Shown here piece by piece: positions 47,477-60,285 of a stretch of 64,000 bases of DNA. The position numbers and the translations under genes are program-made. Source of the stretch: Terana coerulea (Eukaryota; Basidiomycota; Agaricomycetes; Polyporales; Phanerochaetaceae); contig JAKOGH010000005.1 in assembly GCA_024811115.1 (NCBI GenBank), forward strand, positions 620,001 to 684,000, in the 5' to 3' direction. Numbering within the stretch: the first letter of the stretch is position 1; each line of letters begins with the position of its first letter. The notes beneath the pieces are model-generated. The model searched no databases and was not told where the DNA came from. It saw only the letters and a program-made list of their open reading frames with translations.

Positions 47477-48665
47477 TCATTCGCCTTTAAAGACGGGCTT
47501 GCGCTTCTCCTTGAAGGCGTTCAAGGCTTCCATGCGGTCTGCTGACTGCAAAAGGACCTCGTATGTGCTGCGTTCGAAGTCTAGGCCCGACTCCAGAGCG
47601 AGCTCAGGAGCGCGGGATATGGCTTGTTTCGCGGCCCGTAAGGCCAGTGGTGCTGTGGTTTACTGCTCAAGACACTGGACTTTTGAAAACCGTAGTCCAC
47701 AACTCACCATTAACTGCAATTTCCTCTGCCAGTGCAAGGGCCCTATCTACGGCCGAAGTTCCCTCATCTGAGACGTAATCAGCTATGCCTTGAGGCACGT
47801 CCGCCGTCAGTAGGGGGTTGCAACAGTGTGTGAGGCACAGCACGGACCATATTCCAAAGCGGCCTGCGCACTCAGAGCCCTGCCCGTATATATCAAGTTC
47901 TTGGCTTTGGAGAGCCCAAGCAGCCGCGTGAGACGTTGTGTTCCTCCCGCGCCAGGGATAATGCCTAGTGAAACCTCGGGCAGCCCGATCTTCGTCACGT
48001 CAGATCCTAACCTACGCATATAGTCAGTTGGTCGGACTACCTGACAGAACACGCACCAGCCACACGCAAGTCACATGCCAGCGCAAGCTCGAGCCCACCT
48101 CCGAGCGCGGGTCCGTCGATGGCCGCAATGGTGGGCATCGGCAGGCTCTCGAGCTTGCCGAGCGCACCGCGGAGGTCCCACAAGAACTTGTCGACTTCGA
48201 GCTTGGACATCGTGCGCCGCTCGGCGAGGTCGGCGCCCGCACAGAAGGAGCCCGGTGTCGACGAGCGTACTATGAGGACGCGCGCACTAGCTTCGCATAG
48301 AGGTCAATTATAAGTGGCGTGCAAAGGAGCGAGATGGTGAGCACCTCTTGTCGAAGTGCATTTTGTCCAGGCATTCGTGGAACTCCTACGGGAGGCATAT
48401 GACTGAGTTCTACAGAATAAAAACCAAGGAGTTATGTGCGCACTGCTAACAGTTTGCGAGAGATGGCATTCTTCGCCTTCGGTCTGTTCAGCGAGAGGAA
48501 TGCGACCCCTGGCCGGGCTTCTTCGATGTACGCCGCTGGAGGTTCAGCCGACGTGTGTGAGGCGGTCTGAATGTTCCTCCGACCACATTGCAGTGCTCTG
48601 CGAGTGTAAGTGCGTGAAAGGGGGAGCTGAAGGCCTACAGCCCTGCGGAAAACGAGCGTGGACAT
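47477..48665 (-). CDS. Mitochondrial enoyl-CoA hydratase / methylglutaconyl-CoA hydratase (AUH-like)
   Basis: This is a crotonase-fold enzyme. Closest resemblance is to AUH-type hydratases of leucine breakdown, with short-chain enoyl-CoA hydratase as the alternative. The start at 48665 begins a basic presequence ([20 protein letters not shown]). Fold motifs: [30 protein letters not shown], the oxyanion-hole [32 protein letters not shown] and [20 protein letters not shown], which carries the catalytic Glu residues. It ends [18 protein letters not shown] with stop at 47477. About five introns are present and no frame break was found. It is convergent with SEC10, with 80 bp between stops. Confidence 0.88.
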
Positions 48666-49195
48666 GGTGAAAGCAGAGGAATGCGGGGTAACAGCGCTCG
48701 GGTGCAGTTACAAACGGCGATTCCGAGGCAGATCGAGGCACGGGTGGCCGGATCTCACTACAAGGCACGACGAGCGGTGTGCTTAAGCTCGTTGCTGTGC
48801 CGAGTCTCAGACAGACGTACGGACCTCACTGCGAACAACCGGGAATGAAGACAGCGCAGAGATAGTCATTACACGTGTTGACTTGAACCTCGATAAAGAA
48901 GACACCAACGTAACACATGTTGTGCGCGACCTACAGTACTTGTACCACATCCATGATATAGTAGTTACAGAATAATTCACACTAAAAACCTGACGAACCC
49001 CGAAATGCGAATGTTCAAAAATCCGTGTTCGTCCACAAACAACCTCGAGAAGGGGTAGACGTCGATGTGGAAGAGTGTGCGAATCCAACCCGCGGGTATG
49101 AGCTCCAAGCGCAGCTTGTCGCATAATAGAAGGCGACGAGCGCGGAAAGGGTAAAGAGCTGGGTGGATTGTATATACAGTATAGCTTGAAAGGAA
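48666..49195. other. Intergenic region
   Basis: The 530 bp hold the hydratase promoter (left) and the 3' UTR of the Ser-rich membrane protein (right). Short frames here are not supported as genes. Confidence 0.5.
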
Positions 49196-50417
49196 TTACT
49201 CGGCGAAGCCTCCGTACGCGTCATGGTTCGCGTTCTGGCCGTATTGCGAGGACACCATCGGCGCCTGGCGCTGGCTAGTGTGTACGTTCTGCGGGTCGGC
49301 GAATGGGTGTGTCGGGGACACAGAGCCGTTGTTGTACGCCGCGCTGTTGTCGTAGCCATTGTACTGGTACTGCTGACCGCCTTGAAGGGCGGCGGCGTAC
49401 GCGGTGCCAGCGGGGAATTCTGTACCGTAATGGGTGGAACGGTCAGGGTACGCGCTGGAGTCCGCATGCATCTGGGCGCCGCTGTCGAAGTTGTACTGGC
49501 TTTCGTTGTGCATGTTACTGCCGCTGGCACCCATGTCGTTGTTCTGCCCGTACTTCTCGAAGTACTCGTCCTCCTCTTCATCGCGCTTACGGGACCGGCG
49601 CTGCATGATCTTCATCACCACGAAGATGACAATGATGAGGCCGACCAGGCCGACGATGGAGAAAGACGGTAGCAGCTGCTGCTGTGTTTTGCAAGAAACT
49701 AAACGGCAGGAAGTGAGAAGAGAAAGCGCGGCTGATGTAAGAGAACGAACCTCTTGGGTGATGCTGCAGCGTCACTGGTAGCCGTCTCAGACGACGTAGC
49801 CGAAGAAGAAGACGGGGTGGGAACGCCGTAGGATTGGGCGCCGCCGACAACAGTGTGAGTAGTCTTTGCAGCTGCAGTCGCTACGGCAGAAGCGGAGGTA
49901 GAGACCGAGCTTTTGGAGCTGGACTGAGAGCTACTCGAAACGCGAGAAAGCGAAGAACTATTTAGTAAATGCCATTTGCTATCAGAACCGACCGAGACCC
50001 TGGTAAGATGACCTACGAGGATGACGAAGACGAAGACGAAACACTGCTGCTCGATGCGCTGGGGATGCTCGCACTGCTGCTGCTTGAAGAAGCAATAGTA
50101 GAGCTTGGCGCGGCACTGGAGGAGGGTTGCGCAGAAGAAGACGGAGGCGCAGGCGCCTGAGACGACGCCGGAGGTGCAGACGAAGAAGGGGACGATGCCG
50201 CACTTGACGAAGGGACGACAGGAGTGCTTGAACTGGCCGGCGCGGGTGTGCTCGAGGCAACCGAAGTTGAAGAGCCCGGCAGGTCAGTTGGGACGGCTAC
50301 AGCCGTGGAGGAAGGTGGAGCGTCTTGGGCATTGGCCAAAGTAAACGAATGTGATGCTAGGACGACAAGAGAAAAGAGCGTGAGGAGGCGTACAGCGGAC
50401 GCGGAACGGCAGCGCAT
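49196..50417 (-). CDS. Ser/Pro-rich type I membrane protein, cell-wall sensor-like
   Basis: From MRCRSASAVRLLTLFSLVVL at 50417 there is a signal peptide ending near FTLANAQD. More than 200 residues of Ser/Thr/Pro/Ala-rich sequence follow (PSSSAAPSSTIASSSSSSAS), likely O-mannosylated. A single transmembrane helix (IVGLVGLIIVIFVVMKIM) is bounded by a basic stop-transfer sequence (QRRSRKRDEE). The cytosolic tail is Tyr/Asn/Gln-rich and ends DAYGGFAE, with stop at 49196. This topology is that of Wsc/Mid2/Skg6-type wall or polarity sensors, but there is no WSC domain and no strict homologue that I recognise. One or two short introns split the Ser-rich and TM-proximal parts. Confidence 0.75.
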
Positions 50418-50979
50418 AGCGGGCGGTGGGGGTATAGAGGAAGGAGGAGGAGGAGCGCGACGAAGGCGTCGCTAACGGCGTTGAAGACCCGACTGACGGT
50501 GGCGAGAAGATGGAGAACAACAACCAGCGATCTGGGTCACAACCTGGGGTATGTCACACCCATCACTGTGATCCTTCTCACTTGCCTTCCATAGATGCTT
50601 TCTGTCCGCTTTTAGCGGTTTTGATCAAGTTCGTGTCACAGCGCCGCCCGTCCGTCACGCGCCCAGCCCGGGCCTTGCCATGTGCTCACTCGGTTGACTG
50701 GCAACCTCCCACTCGAGTCGTCACATCCGCACCTCGGTGTGAATCTACGTTCGACTCTGGGCACTGAGCTGTACAAGAGTGCACACTATACCTGCAAGAA
50801 GCCTGCGTCGTCCACACAAATGTCTGGTGGCATATCATCGCGCAGCATATTCCACGACCATAACCGCCCGCCGGGCCCCGAGCTCGAGGTCATTTGGTGC
50901 TGTTTACGTTAGGAAGTACCAGTAAGTAGCACAACTAGTACTGCGGTATGGCCGCGGAAATTCACACCACAGAGGGTGT
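50418..50979. other. Divergent intergenic region before the P450
   Basis: The region separates the starts of the membrane-protein and P450 genes. A TATA box for the P450 follows directly. No gene is seen in it. Confidence 0.5.
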
Positions 50980-50986
50980 TATAAAC
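50980..50986 (+). promoter_or_regulatory. TATA box of the P450 gene
   Basis: TATAAAC lies about 45 bp upstream of the ATG at 51031. A TATA-driven promoter would fit an inducible oxidative enzyme. Confidence 0.45.
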
Positions 50987-51030
50987 TTGGTTTCGCCACA
51001 AGAGATCTAGTCAGTTGGCCACCGACCACC

Positions 51031-53691
51031 ATGTCGCCCTCCGTCCATCGAGAGGCCTTGTGTCTCGCAGTGCTCCAGCTAGCACGCCTGTTCGCTCCTT
51101 GCGTACTCACCTCTTTGATACTCGTCTTTTTGCGCAGGCAAACAGAGTTTGGGCTCCCAACATGGCTCATAGTGGTTCTGGCAGCTGCAAGTATGCCGCT
51201 TTATCACATTGGTCGTCCTCAAATCGAGGAGTGGACAATCGCTAGGAAGGCCGCTCGCCTTGGTGCCATTCTTCCGCCTCGTTGGACTGGTCGCCTGATT
51301 GGAAATATTGACCTTATTCCTCCTCTCCGTGGAATGTGGGAAATAGGATATCTCAGTGGGTGTAAAACCTCCTTTGGTTGTTAGGTTGTTTCATCACTCT
51401 GCCATAAGGTGACATACTATTCGAGAAAATGCACGAAATTGGTTACACCTACGAAGTTGATCTTCTGTGGGATCGGCAGCTGGTCTCTACCGACCTAGGG
51501 GTAGTGAAGGTGAATAGTGCTCATAGGGTACTCATCATGCCTCGAGGCTGACTTCTTCGCGTTGTATAGGCTGTGCTTTCCACAGACTTCAATACTTATG
51601 AAAAGGGTATGCATTCCGCCTGAATGCTTGGACGTGGGCTAAATTGTGCTGTCATGCAGGAGCGATATTCAACGGGTTCATGAAACCTGTCCTAGGGACG
51701 GGTGTTTTCAATTCGGATGGTAATGTTCCTCTCGAATACGTGGTACTTTGAATGCAGCTGATGGGTGTTATTCATTCCAGGCGAAATGTGGAAGTAAGAT
51801 ATGGTTCCTGATTCTATCGATCCACTCATTTAACCATCTTGTTAGGTTTCATCGCTCCATGACAAGGCCATTCTTCACTCGCGAAAGGATCGGTCATTTT
51901 GACCTGTTTGACCGACATGCAGGTAGGCATACCGAGTGGTTGGGTTAATAAAGTTACTCGTGGTCTGATTCGGGCATCCGTACCAGAGCGTACAATGACC
52001 AAGATGAAAGCACGGCTCAAGGAAGGCTATGCTGTAGACTTCCAGGTATGCACGGCACCCTCTTTCTCTGGGCACTGGCGATTGTACAAGGACTCACGAC
52101 TTCTAGGATCTCATCTCACGATTCACCCTCGACTCTGCCACTGAATTCCTCTTTGGGCGGTGTGTCGACAGTCTCTCCAATGTTCTGCCCTACCCCCACC
52201 ATGCTCCTACATCGCTCTCCAACACGACGGTATCCGTATCAGAAGATTTCTCAGTCGCATTCAGCCAGGCGCAGACCGTCGTCTCGTCGCGCGCAAGGCG
52301 AGGATGGCTCTGGCCATGGTTCGAGCTGTCCAGAGACGGTACGAAAGGGCCCATGCGCGTCGTGGATGCGTTCTTGGATCCCATCTTGAAGGAAGCCGTG
52401 GCGAAGACACATAGCTTGAAAGCTAGTGGAATGCAGGGCGGGAAGGACAGCGAGATAGGCGAAGACGAGACGTTGCTGGACCATCTCATCAAGTACACTG
52501 ATGGTGCGCGCACTAACTGCATAGCTGAGGATCCACGCTGAGTCCATTTTGCTTTAGACCCTGCAGTCCTTCACGATGAGGTCCTCAATATCATGATTGC
52601 TGGACGTGACACGGTGCGTGACTGTGCCATACTCTACCCGACACTCGAACTCGAACCGCCTTGTGGACAGACCGCTGGCACGCTCACCATCGCAATATAC
52701 TTCCTCTCTCAATACCCAGCGGTGCTGTATCGCCTAAGACAAGAGATTCTTGAGAAGGTTGGTCCATCACGTCGTCCGACATACGACGATATCAGGGAAA
52801 TGAAATACCTCCGGGCTGTCATCAACGGTACGTTCAGCTTACGCTTTCTCGTCTGCTGTTAAATACATATTATCTTTTTAAAAGAAACCCTACGTCTCTT
52901 CCCTGCCGTGTGAGTACCCAAGTTGGTCAGTCAGCATGATGAATTATCTCATCAATTTACATCCAACTACTAGCCCATGGAATTTGCGGTGCGTTCAACC
53001 AAAAATTGTGACATGTCCAGACGTCTTAGATCGCAATTTACAGATTTGCGGTTAAAGATACAATGTTACCAAGTTCTGACCCAAACAGACCATATTTCAT
53101 CCCAGCAAAGATGCCGTATGTAGTGCAAGTATTAGTCCAATCACTTCATACTGACACGCCATTTGTACGAACAGGGTCGGATATTCAGTGCATTGGATGC
53201 ACCGGCGCAAGGATTACTGGGGTCCCGACGGTACACCGCCACCCTCTTCCTCGTTCTACCCATGCTCACCCGTATTTCTTAGCCGAACAGTTCGACCCAG
53301 ATCGCTTCCTCGATGCGCGCGTGCAGAAATACCTGACACCCAACCCGTTCATTTTCCTGCCGTTCAACGCCGGCCCGCGCATCTGCCTCGGGCAGCAGTT
53401 CGCGTACAACGAGATGTCGTTCTTCCTCGTGCGCCTGCTGCAGCAGTTTGACGCCATCGCGCTCGACGAGGCGTCGTGCCCGCTCGAGTCGCGCGTCCCG
53501 CAGCACTGGGCGGGCGCGCCCGGCCGCAAAGGGGTAGAGAGGTTCTGGCCGAAGGCGCACCTGACGTTGTATTCCAAGGTGCGTTTGTTGCGCGTATCGG
53601 TGAGAGTGTGGGACAAGAGCTGACGTGCGATGTGATGTAGGGAGGGATGTGGGTGAAGATGGGGGAAGCGCAAAGCGCGGAAGATGCGTAG
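51031..53691 (+). CDS. Cytochrome P450, CYP63/CYP52-clan-like
   Basis: This is a haem monooxygenase anchored in the ER. The CYP63 family is the basidiomycete counterpart of fungal alkane and fatty-acid omega-hydroxylases (CYP52) and acts on alkanes and aromatic xenobiotics. The start [20 protein letters not shown] opens a hydrophobic N-terminus with two membrane-like segments. Then come [40 protein letters not shown] and [21 protein letters not shown], the I-helix [13 protein letters not shown] (over an intron), [10 protein letters not shown] with the ExxR motif, and [15 protein letters not shown]. The meander [11 protein letters not shown] precedes the complete haem loop [20 protein letters not shown]. 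The stop is at 53691. At least twelve introns are in frame and no break was found. The exact CYP number cannot be settled by eye. Confidence 0.9.
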
Positions 53692-53958
53692 TGAAAGCAG
53701 CTGCAAATGTGAAGGCGATTAGGATAAGAGGATCAACTCGCTAGCTGTACGATATTTACTTGGATGCGTTGCTGTCACTGGCAAAGAATCAAGACTATTC
53801 TGGCTCCGTCTTATGTTCAGCGACGAATATTTGAACTTCATGATTGTCAAAATCTTCAGTCCCTCAAAGAAGTGCGCGAAATAAAAGGTACTGATTATGC
53901 ATACATTACGTGAAATTCAAGGTAGGTAGTACTGCACGCTCGAGGTGCACAGTCACCG

Positions 53959-55675
53959 TCACGAAGAGTCGCGGGCAGGAACCGATTGGGTTCGCATATG
54001 CACAGGGAAGCCGTGGAGAGCTTTCCTAATCACTTTCTTCGACTTCTTCAAGAGATCCTCGTTGCTGCTCAGTTGCACGCATAGCTGTAGAAGCTGATTG
54101 CCCTCTATTGACGTTGCAATCCAGTCTGGGCTGTGATCTGTCAGCCATTTCGCCTTCAAACGGAGAGCCAGACGTTCTTTATCCTATAGAAATGTGATTA
54201 ACAAAGCACGTTGACACTCGACAGAGCACTAACTGCTTCGCGATATCGAGGCCATAAAGACCCGCGTTCAACTGCGGTGAACTGTAATTTTCCGACATAG
54301 TACCAGGCCTCCTGCAGCAGGCGCATCAGTCGAGGTAATGTGTAAGAGAGTTCGGTTGTACGTGCTCGGGCGGAGACATAGATGTATGTCTGATACTCCG
54401 CGGAGCCTCCTGGCCAGACGTTCTGCAGCATATCCTCCAACGTTTTTGGGCCATCCAGTTCACCATGAAAGTGCCTTCAGGGAGCTCGAGGAATATCGGA
54501 TCGAATATGAAGAGAGAAGTCCCGGCGGGGTATAATCTGAATCCTATCCATTCCTTATAAAGTCGCACCCTATCACAAGAGCATTAGTAGATTTATAAAT
54601 GTGCACTGCAGGTATTGCAATGTTCACTCTTCCAGGTCAGCGTGCTTGACGTACAGCCAGTATGAGTAATAAGGGATGTCGCTGAAATCAAAAGAGCACT
54701 TACAACGTCCGGGGCAATGTTTGCTCTTGCTAGTAATACATTCTCATCAATTGGACCGCAGGTAATAGGAGCAGACTTTGGCAGGGCTTCTTCCTCCGCA
54801 CGCGATGTCGAATCGCGGTTGTCTTCGTTAGATTCTGGAACATGACTTTGGTGGCCTGACCTGTCATCGCCTTCAGCAGGATTTTCCGGAACCTCCACGG
54901 TGACGTCTGTCAGAGGAGGGCTATGTCGTCCGTCATGGCGATCTTCGTCGCTGTGCACCGATTCTACACGCGCGGCACGAGGATCTCGACGGCGAAATCC
55001 CGAGCTGCCGGGAGCTGGCACGTTCAAGCCTAGAGTGCTGCTGAGCGGTGTCCTCTCAGGAAAGGGTGGCGCGCGAGACTGTTGGCCTCCGCTGGCATGT
55101 CTGGTACTTCGCGCGGACTGCGCCGAGGTATACTTGCTAGTTGGCGTACTGGGAGAGAGCAGATTCTGCTCATATTGAGTGCTTGTTCCACTGACAAGCG
55201 ACTGGCCGTACCTTGGTATCTAGTTGCTTGATCAAGTCCATGACGTGTTTATTCGCGTGTTTTAGCTCTTTCCTCAGCTTGTCGCGTTCCTCTGTGGCCT
55301 CAAACAACCGCACCGCGAGTTCAGATTGTGGCCCCGTAGCCTTCAAATTGTTCACGGACTCCCTCAAATTCTGGTTGAACTCCGTCAATCTGCGATTCTC
55401 AACATCCTTTCTCGCGTTGTCTGCCTCGAGCTCTCGTATTCGGCGCGTTAGCTTTACGTTCTCATCATGAGACTTCTGCACAGCGCTGGTCATCCTGGTG
55501 TGCACTTGTGTTAAGTTCCTCGTGGCCAAGTCAAGCTGGGATGTCGTTCGTTGTCAGTGCTGGCACAATACTACGGATTCGGTTGTGGACACACCTCGTC
55601 ACGAAGTTGCGACACTTCTGGTATGACGCGGGGACTGCGACGGCTTGAGTTGCGGTTCACTCGAGGGGACGCCAT
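53959..55675 (-). CDS. Unknown protein with N-terminal coiled coil and conserved-looking C-terminal domain
   Basis: The start at 55675 (MASPRVNRNSSRRSPRVIPE) is followed after an intron by a coiled coil of about 110 residues (SHDENVKLTRRIRELEADNA, LFEATEERDKLRKELKHANK). A Ser/Glu/Asp-rich linker (HSDEDRHDGRHSPPLTDVTV) leads to a C-terminal globular region: RLYKEWIGFRLYPAGTSLFI, LELPEGTFMVNWMAQ, LEDMLQNVWPGGSAEYQTYI, and Arg/Lys-rich helices ending in PARDSS. I do not recognise the family. The layout suggests a scaffold or cytoskeleton/kinetochore-associated protein, but that is a guess. Several short introns are needed (about 55199-55140, 54695-54650, 54580-54550, 54230-54185). Confidence 0.65.
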
Positions 55676-56134
55676 CGTTGCAGACCAAGTCCTGACGACG
55701 TCGACGTGCAGTGACAAGATGCTCGACGAGAGTCGAATTGGGCAGAATCACTGTTACAACACTGTTTGCCGAGAGAAACAGAAATCTGTTTGCATTTCTC
55801 CTCCCCTTAAATAAATATGTGCGGCCCTCTGCATCTCCAGTGCAGCCATGGCTCCTCGACTTAGGACGGGTACGGCTTAGGAACGACTGGGTGCATGCGC
55901 TGAGATTTCTGTGCGGAAGGTTGTGCGATACAGTAAGTAATGATGGTGGTCGCGGAAGCGTTTCTGAGGCGAATCTGAGATGCATGTTCCCCACACGACT
56001 TCGCGCCGGATAAACCCCTTCCTCCTCGCGCTCACATGCATTTGCCCAGATAGCAGCAGAGCAAGAAAGCTGTCGGGATAGCTTGTCCCCAACCTTCATT
56101 TTGAACATCGTCCCGTACCACCAGCTTGACTACC
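55676..56134. other. Divergent intergenic region before ACMSD
   Basis: The 459 bp separate the start codons of the coiled-coil gene and the ACMSD-like gene. Open frames overlapping it do not resemble any protein. Confidence 0.5.
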
Positions 56135-57462
56135 ATGGCTGCCAGAAGACTGCTCGTGGACGTGCACACGCACGTCTACCTTCCTCGCTATGCCACTTTC
56201 CTTCGGTCTCGTTCCAGTGTGCCGCGCATATTTTCCCGTACGAACGACGTGGGCGAACAGGAAGAACGCCTCCTAATTCTCGACGACGAGCCGAGCGGGG
56301 GACGGCCGGTCGGTGCACAGGTAGTCGGGACAGTATGCCTTGCGGAGTGATCCTGAATGAGCGTATACTAGTATTGGGACAGGGACGAGAAGCTGAAGTT
56401 CATGGACAAGCATGACATCGACGTCTCTATTGTCAGGTGTGCAACTTTTCTTATACTATGGATTATGTATCTGAAGAGTTATTATGGTAGCTCCGCGAAC
56501 CCATGGCTAGACTTCTTGCCCGCTTCGACAGCGCACAAACTGGCGGGGGAGCTTAACGAGGATTTAGAGGCGTACTGTGCCACCTCACCTACCCTTCAAG
56601 GCGACACGCTCAGGAGACTGTATGGCTTCGGGCTGCTTCCGCTCGTCCCAGAGGTCACAGTCGCGTCTCTGCTCGAAACAGTCAACCAAATCTCCGGCCT
56701 CCCTCACCTGAAGGGTATAATCATGGGCACAAGGGTGTAGGAAAGGGCCTCGACGACGATGCCCTTGAACCCGTGTGGGAGGCCATCTCCCGAGCAGGGC
56801 TCGTAGTGTTCCTCCACCCGCACTACGGAGTCGACGGCAAAGCGTGGGGAGACAAGGAGAATGGACACGTTCTCCCGTTGGCTCTGGGCTTCCCGTTCGA
56901 AACGACCATCGTGAGTGCATGTATGCGTGTAATGCTGGGCGTATTGCTGAAGCCCTTGATATCTCAGGCTACAACTCGCTTGATTCTGTCCGGTGTGTTC
57001 GATAGACATCCTACCCTTCGGATACTTCTTGCACACTCGGGCGGAGCCCTGCCACAGCTTTCGTCGCGTCTCGCGTCGTGCATAGACCACGACCCCGCCG
57101 TCGCCTCGCGCCTGCAACATGACGCGCGATACTACCTGGGCAAGCTTTACTTCGATGCCGTCGCGTATGGCTCTGAAGAGCTCGGCTTTGTAAGCGACGT
57201 GATTGGACGCGCCAACGCGTTCTCCACGCGACCATCCTCAGCGAGTGCCTCGAAGGCCGTGGGTCCCGAAAAGAGGAAGCTTGGTAGCGCAAGGATGCTG
57301 TTCGGGACAGATCATCCATTCTTCCCTCCGTTGTCCGCAACGGAGAAGTGGAAGAGTGTGGTGGAAAACTTGGAAGCGATTGACGGAGTCGAGGGCTGGT
57401 CGGATGTGGAGAAGACTGGAGTCAAAGGCGGAAATGCGCTCAAACTCTTCGGGTTGTCATGA
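56135..57462 (+). CDS. Amidohydrolase-2 family, aminocarboxymuconate-semialdehyde decarboxylase (ACMSD)-like
   Basis: ACMSD decarboxylates 2-amino-3-carboxymuconate semialdehyde, diverting the kynurenine pathway away from quinolinate and NAD. The start MAARRLLVDVHTHVYLPRYA at 56135 places the metal-binding HxH near the N-terminus. Further metal and catalytic positions are in VVFLHPHYG, RILLAHSGGALPQL and MLFGTDHPFF. Other family text: KFMDKHDIDVSIV, SSANPWLDFL, RLYGFGLLPL and LPHLKGIIMGTRG. Two or three introns are present, one at about 56910-56968. The frame breaks at 56733-56735: GGG must be GGGG to read GTRGVGKGLDDD instead of GTRV-stop. It is convergent with the quinolinate phosphoribosyltransferase gene 115 bp away, which makes the ACMSD assignment more attractive than another family member. 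Confidence 0.82.
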
Positions 57463-57576
57463 TCAATTCACCTATCACGCTTGCTTCCTCTATACGCATG
57501 TAATTTGGATGCTGAGATATATTATACATGTCGGGTGTCTAGTCGTGCAATTGACATTGAATTATCTCGTAGTGGC

Positions 57577-58688
<1,112 letters not shown>

Positions 58689-58949
58689 GGTGGGATGCAA
58701 GTGAGTAATGCAGGGCGCTTCAAGCGGCTTCGCTATCGGAGGTCGGAGGCTCGGACAGTGTGCAAGGCGTCGTTGCACAAGTAACGGTGAATCAGAATGA
58801 CTTGCTATAGCCCCAAAGAGAAATACACCACTAGAAATGGACTTGTAGTCCACAGATGCTATATGTACCACAAAAAGACAGGCTAGTCGAGTGACTGTAC
58901 AGATGTCCATCGGCCACTACGCAGAGTACATGACGGATGTAGAGGGGGT

Positions 58950-58976
58950 AAAGGAAAAGGAAAAGGAAAAGAAGAA
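58950..58976. repeat. (GGAAAA)n purine repeat
   Basis: Three to four imperfect GGAAAA units lie in the 3' flank of the GPI-protein gene. On the transcribed minus strand this is a pyrimidine tract (CCTTTT)n. Confidence 0.7.
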
Positions 58977-59042
58977 AAAAGAGGGGCCGCGCTTTGGTAT
59001 GTGAGGAGTTCAAGAACGTGGGTAGACCCTTCCGAAGCCAAC

Positions 59043-59759
59043 TTAAGCGAGGAAGGCACCAGCGAGGGCAACAAGGCCGAAGAGCGCGCCTTGGATACCC
59101 GAAGTAATAGCTCCGTTGGTGGCAGCGGGGCTGGTCGAGGTGTCGGACGAGCTGGGGTTCAGGGAGCCACTGTCTGAGCCACTGGTTCCTGCTGTACTCC
59201 TGCGGCGATTGTCAGCCGCAATCGCAACGAGATTTGTAAATGAGGGGAAACTCACGAAGCGCTGCTGCTGGTAGCGGTGTTCGACACAACGAGAGTCGAG
59301 CCAGAGCTGGAGCCGGAGGCCTTGGTGCTGCTCGCGCTAGAGGAGCTGGAGGCAGCGTGGAAGGAGAACTGCTCGGATTGGGCGAGGAGGCTGGTGAGGC
59401 GCTGGGAGTCGGCAGCCAGGTTGATCTGGAAGCCAGTGCCGGAGGGCCAACCAGTCGAAGGCGCATTGACTTGAACAGTGCCCGAGGAGGTAACGACGAG
59501 TGCGTCGAGAATTTGGCTGTAGGTAGGGTTCACTGACTACGAGGTGTAGGATCAGTAGGGGCACTTTGTGAGTAACAATTCAGATACATACCTCGTTAAC
59601 GAGAACGATGGTGAAGTTGGAAGCGTCAGTCGAAACGGAGGTCCAGGAGACGGTGTTGGAGCCACCGTTCGAGAAGCCAGTGCTGTTGGTGGGCGCGGTG
59701 ACTGACAGCGCAGCGGCAGAGGCAGCGAGGGCGAGGAGGGTAGTAGCGGCGGCGAACAT
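59043..59759 (-). CDS. KRE9/KNH1-type GPI-anchored Ser/Thr-rich protein
   Basis: This is a secreted wall protein with the Ser-Thr-rich GPI-anchored family domain, related to Kre9/Knh1 of beta-1,6-glucan synthesis. The start at 59759 gives a signal peptide (MFAAATTLLALAASAAALSV). The mature N-terminus reads TAPTNSTGFSNGGSNTVSW then TSVSTDASNFTIVLVNE, with N-glycosylation sites, and NAPSTGWPSGTGFQINL closes the beta domain. A Ser/Ala-rich stalk (SSSSSASSTKASGSSSGS) precedes a hydrophobic GPI-signal tail (GALFGLVALAGAFLA) ending at 59043. Two introns lie at about 59600-59540 and 59255-59205. Small proteins of this kind are numerous in Agaricomycetes, and individual functions are mostly unknown. 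Confidence 0.88.
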
Positions 59760-60285
59760 GTTGAGAATGTAAAGTATGAAATGGGGAAGTTTTGGTTATG
59801 AAAGCGACGGCGAGGTCGAGTGGGCGACGTGGGCGAAGATGAAGAGCTTAGAGCTGCTGGCTTTAAAGGTAGAGAACGTGGGTGTGCAAGGTTGAGGCAC
59901 GAGAGAAAGAGCGGTGAACAGCACGGCGACCGCTTCCCTCGGTTGTCACGCATCGTGACGCCAAGTCTAGCGTCTGCCGTCGCTTGTAAGCTGTTAAAGT
60001 TCCCGACGGTCACTGTTCCCCGCACCGCCCTTGCCGAGGAGCGCCGCGGGTCTCTTAAATTGTCTGAAGGTGTTCCACACATATCCGAACTCAACTCCGT
60101 GCGGAGGCCGGACACAGGCAGAGGGAACGCAAGGATTACCTTCACCGTAAAACGAAGTAAAATTCGCATCATACACAGCCGCGACGGACAGTCGGAACCG
60201 TGGGCATGCGCACGTCACATGAAAGTTGAGCTCGAGCCTGCAATGCATTATCACCACACAAAAATACGTACACTCTAATAACCCT
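59760..60285. other. Promoter of the GPI gene and 3' flank of GEMIN2
   Basis: The 526 bp contain the upstream region of the minus-strand GPI gene, with a TTTAAAG motif near 59862, and the GEMIN2 3' UTR. A long frame on the minus strand through 59552-60172 is antisense or leader sequence with no domain. Confidence 0.5.

Noticed and set aside
49196..50417. Ser-rich membrane protein as a WSC-domain stress sensor
   Set aside because: The extracellular part has no eight-Cys WSC domain, so only the general sensor-like topology is reported.
59552..60172. 206-codon minus-strand frame upstream of the GPI protein
   Set aside because: It covers leader and signal-peptide sequence in another frame plus upstream DNA. 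The true start MFAAATT at 59759 gives a proper signal peptide.
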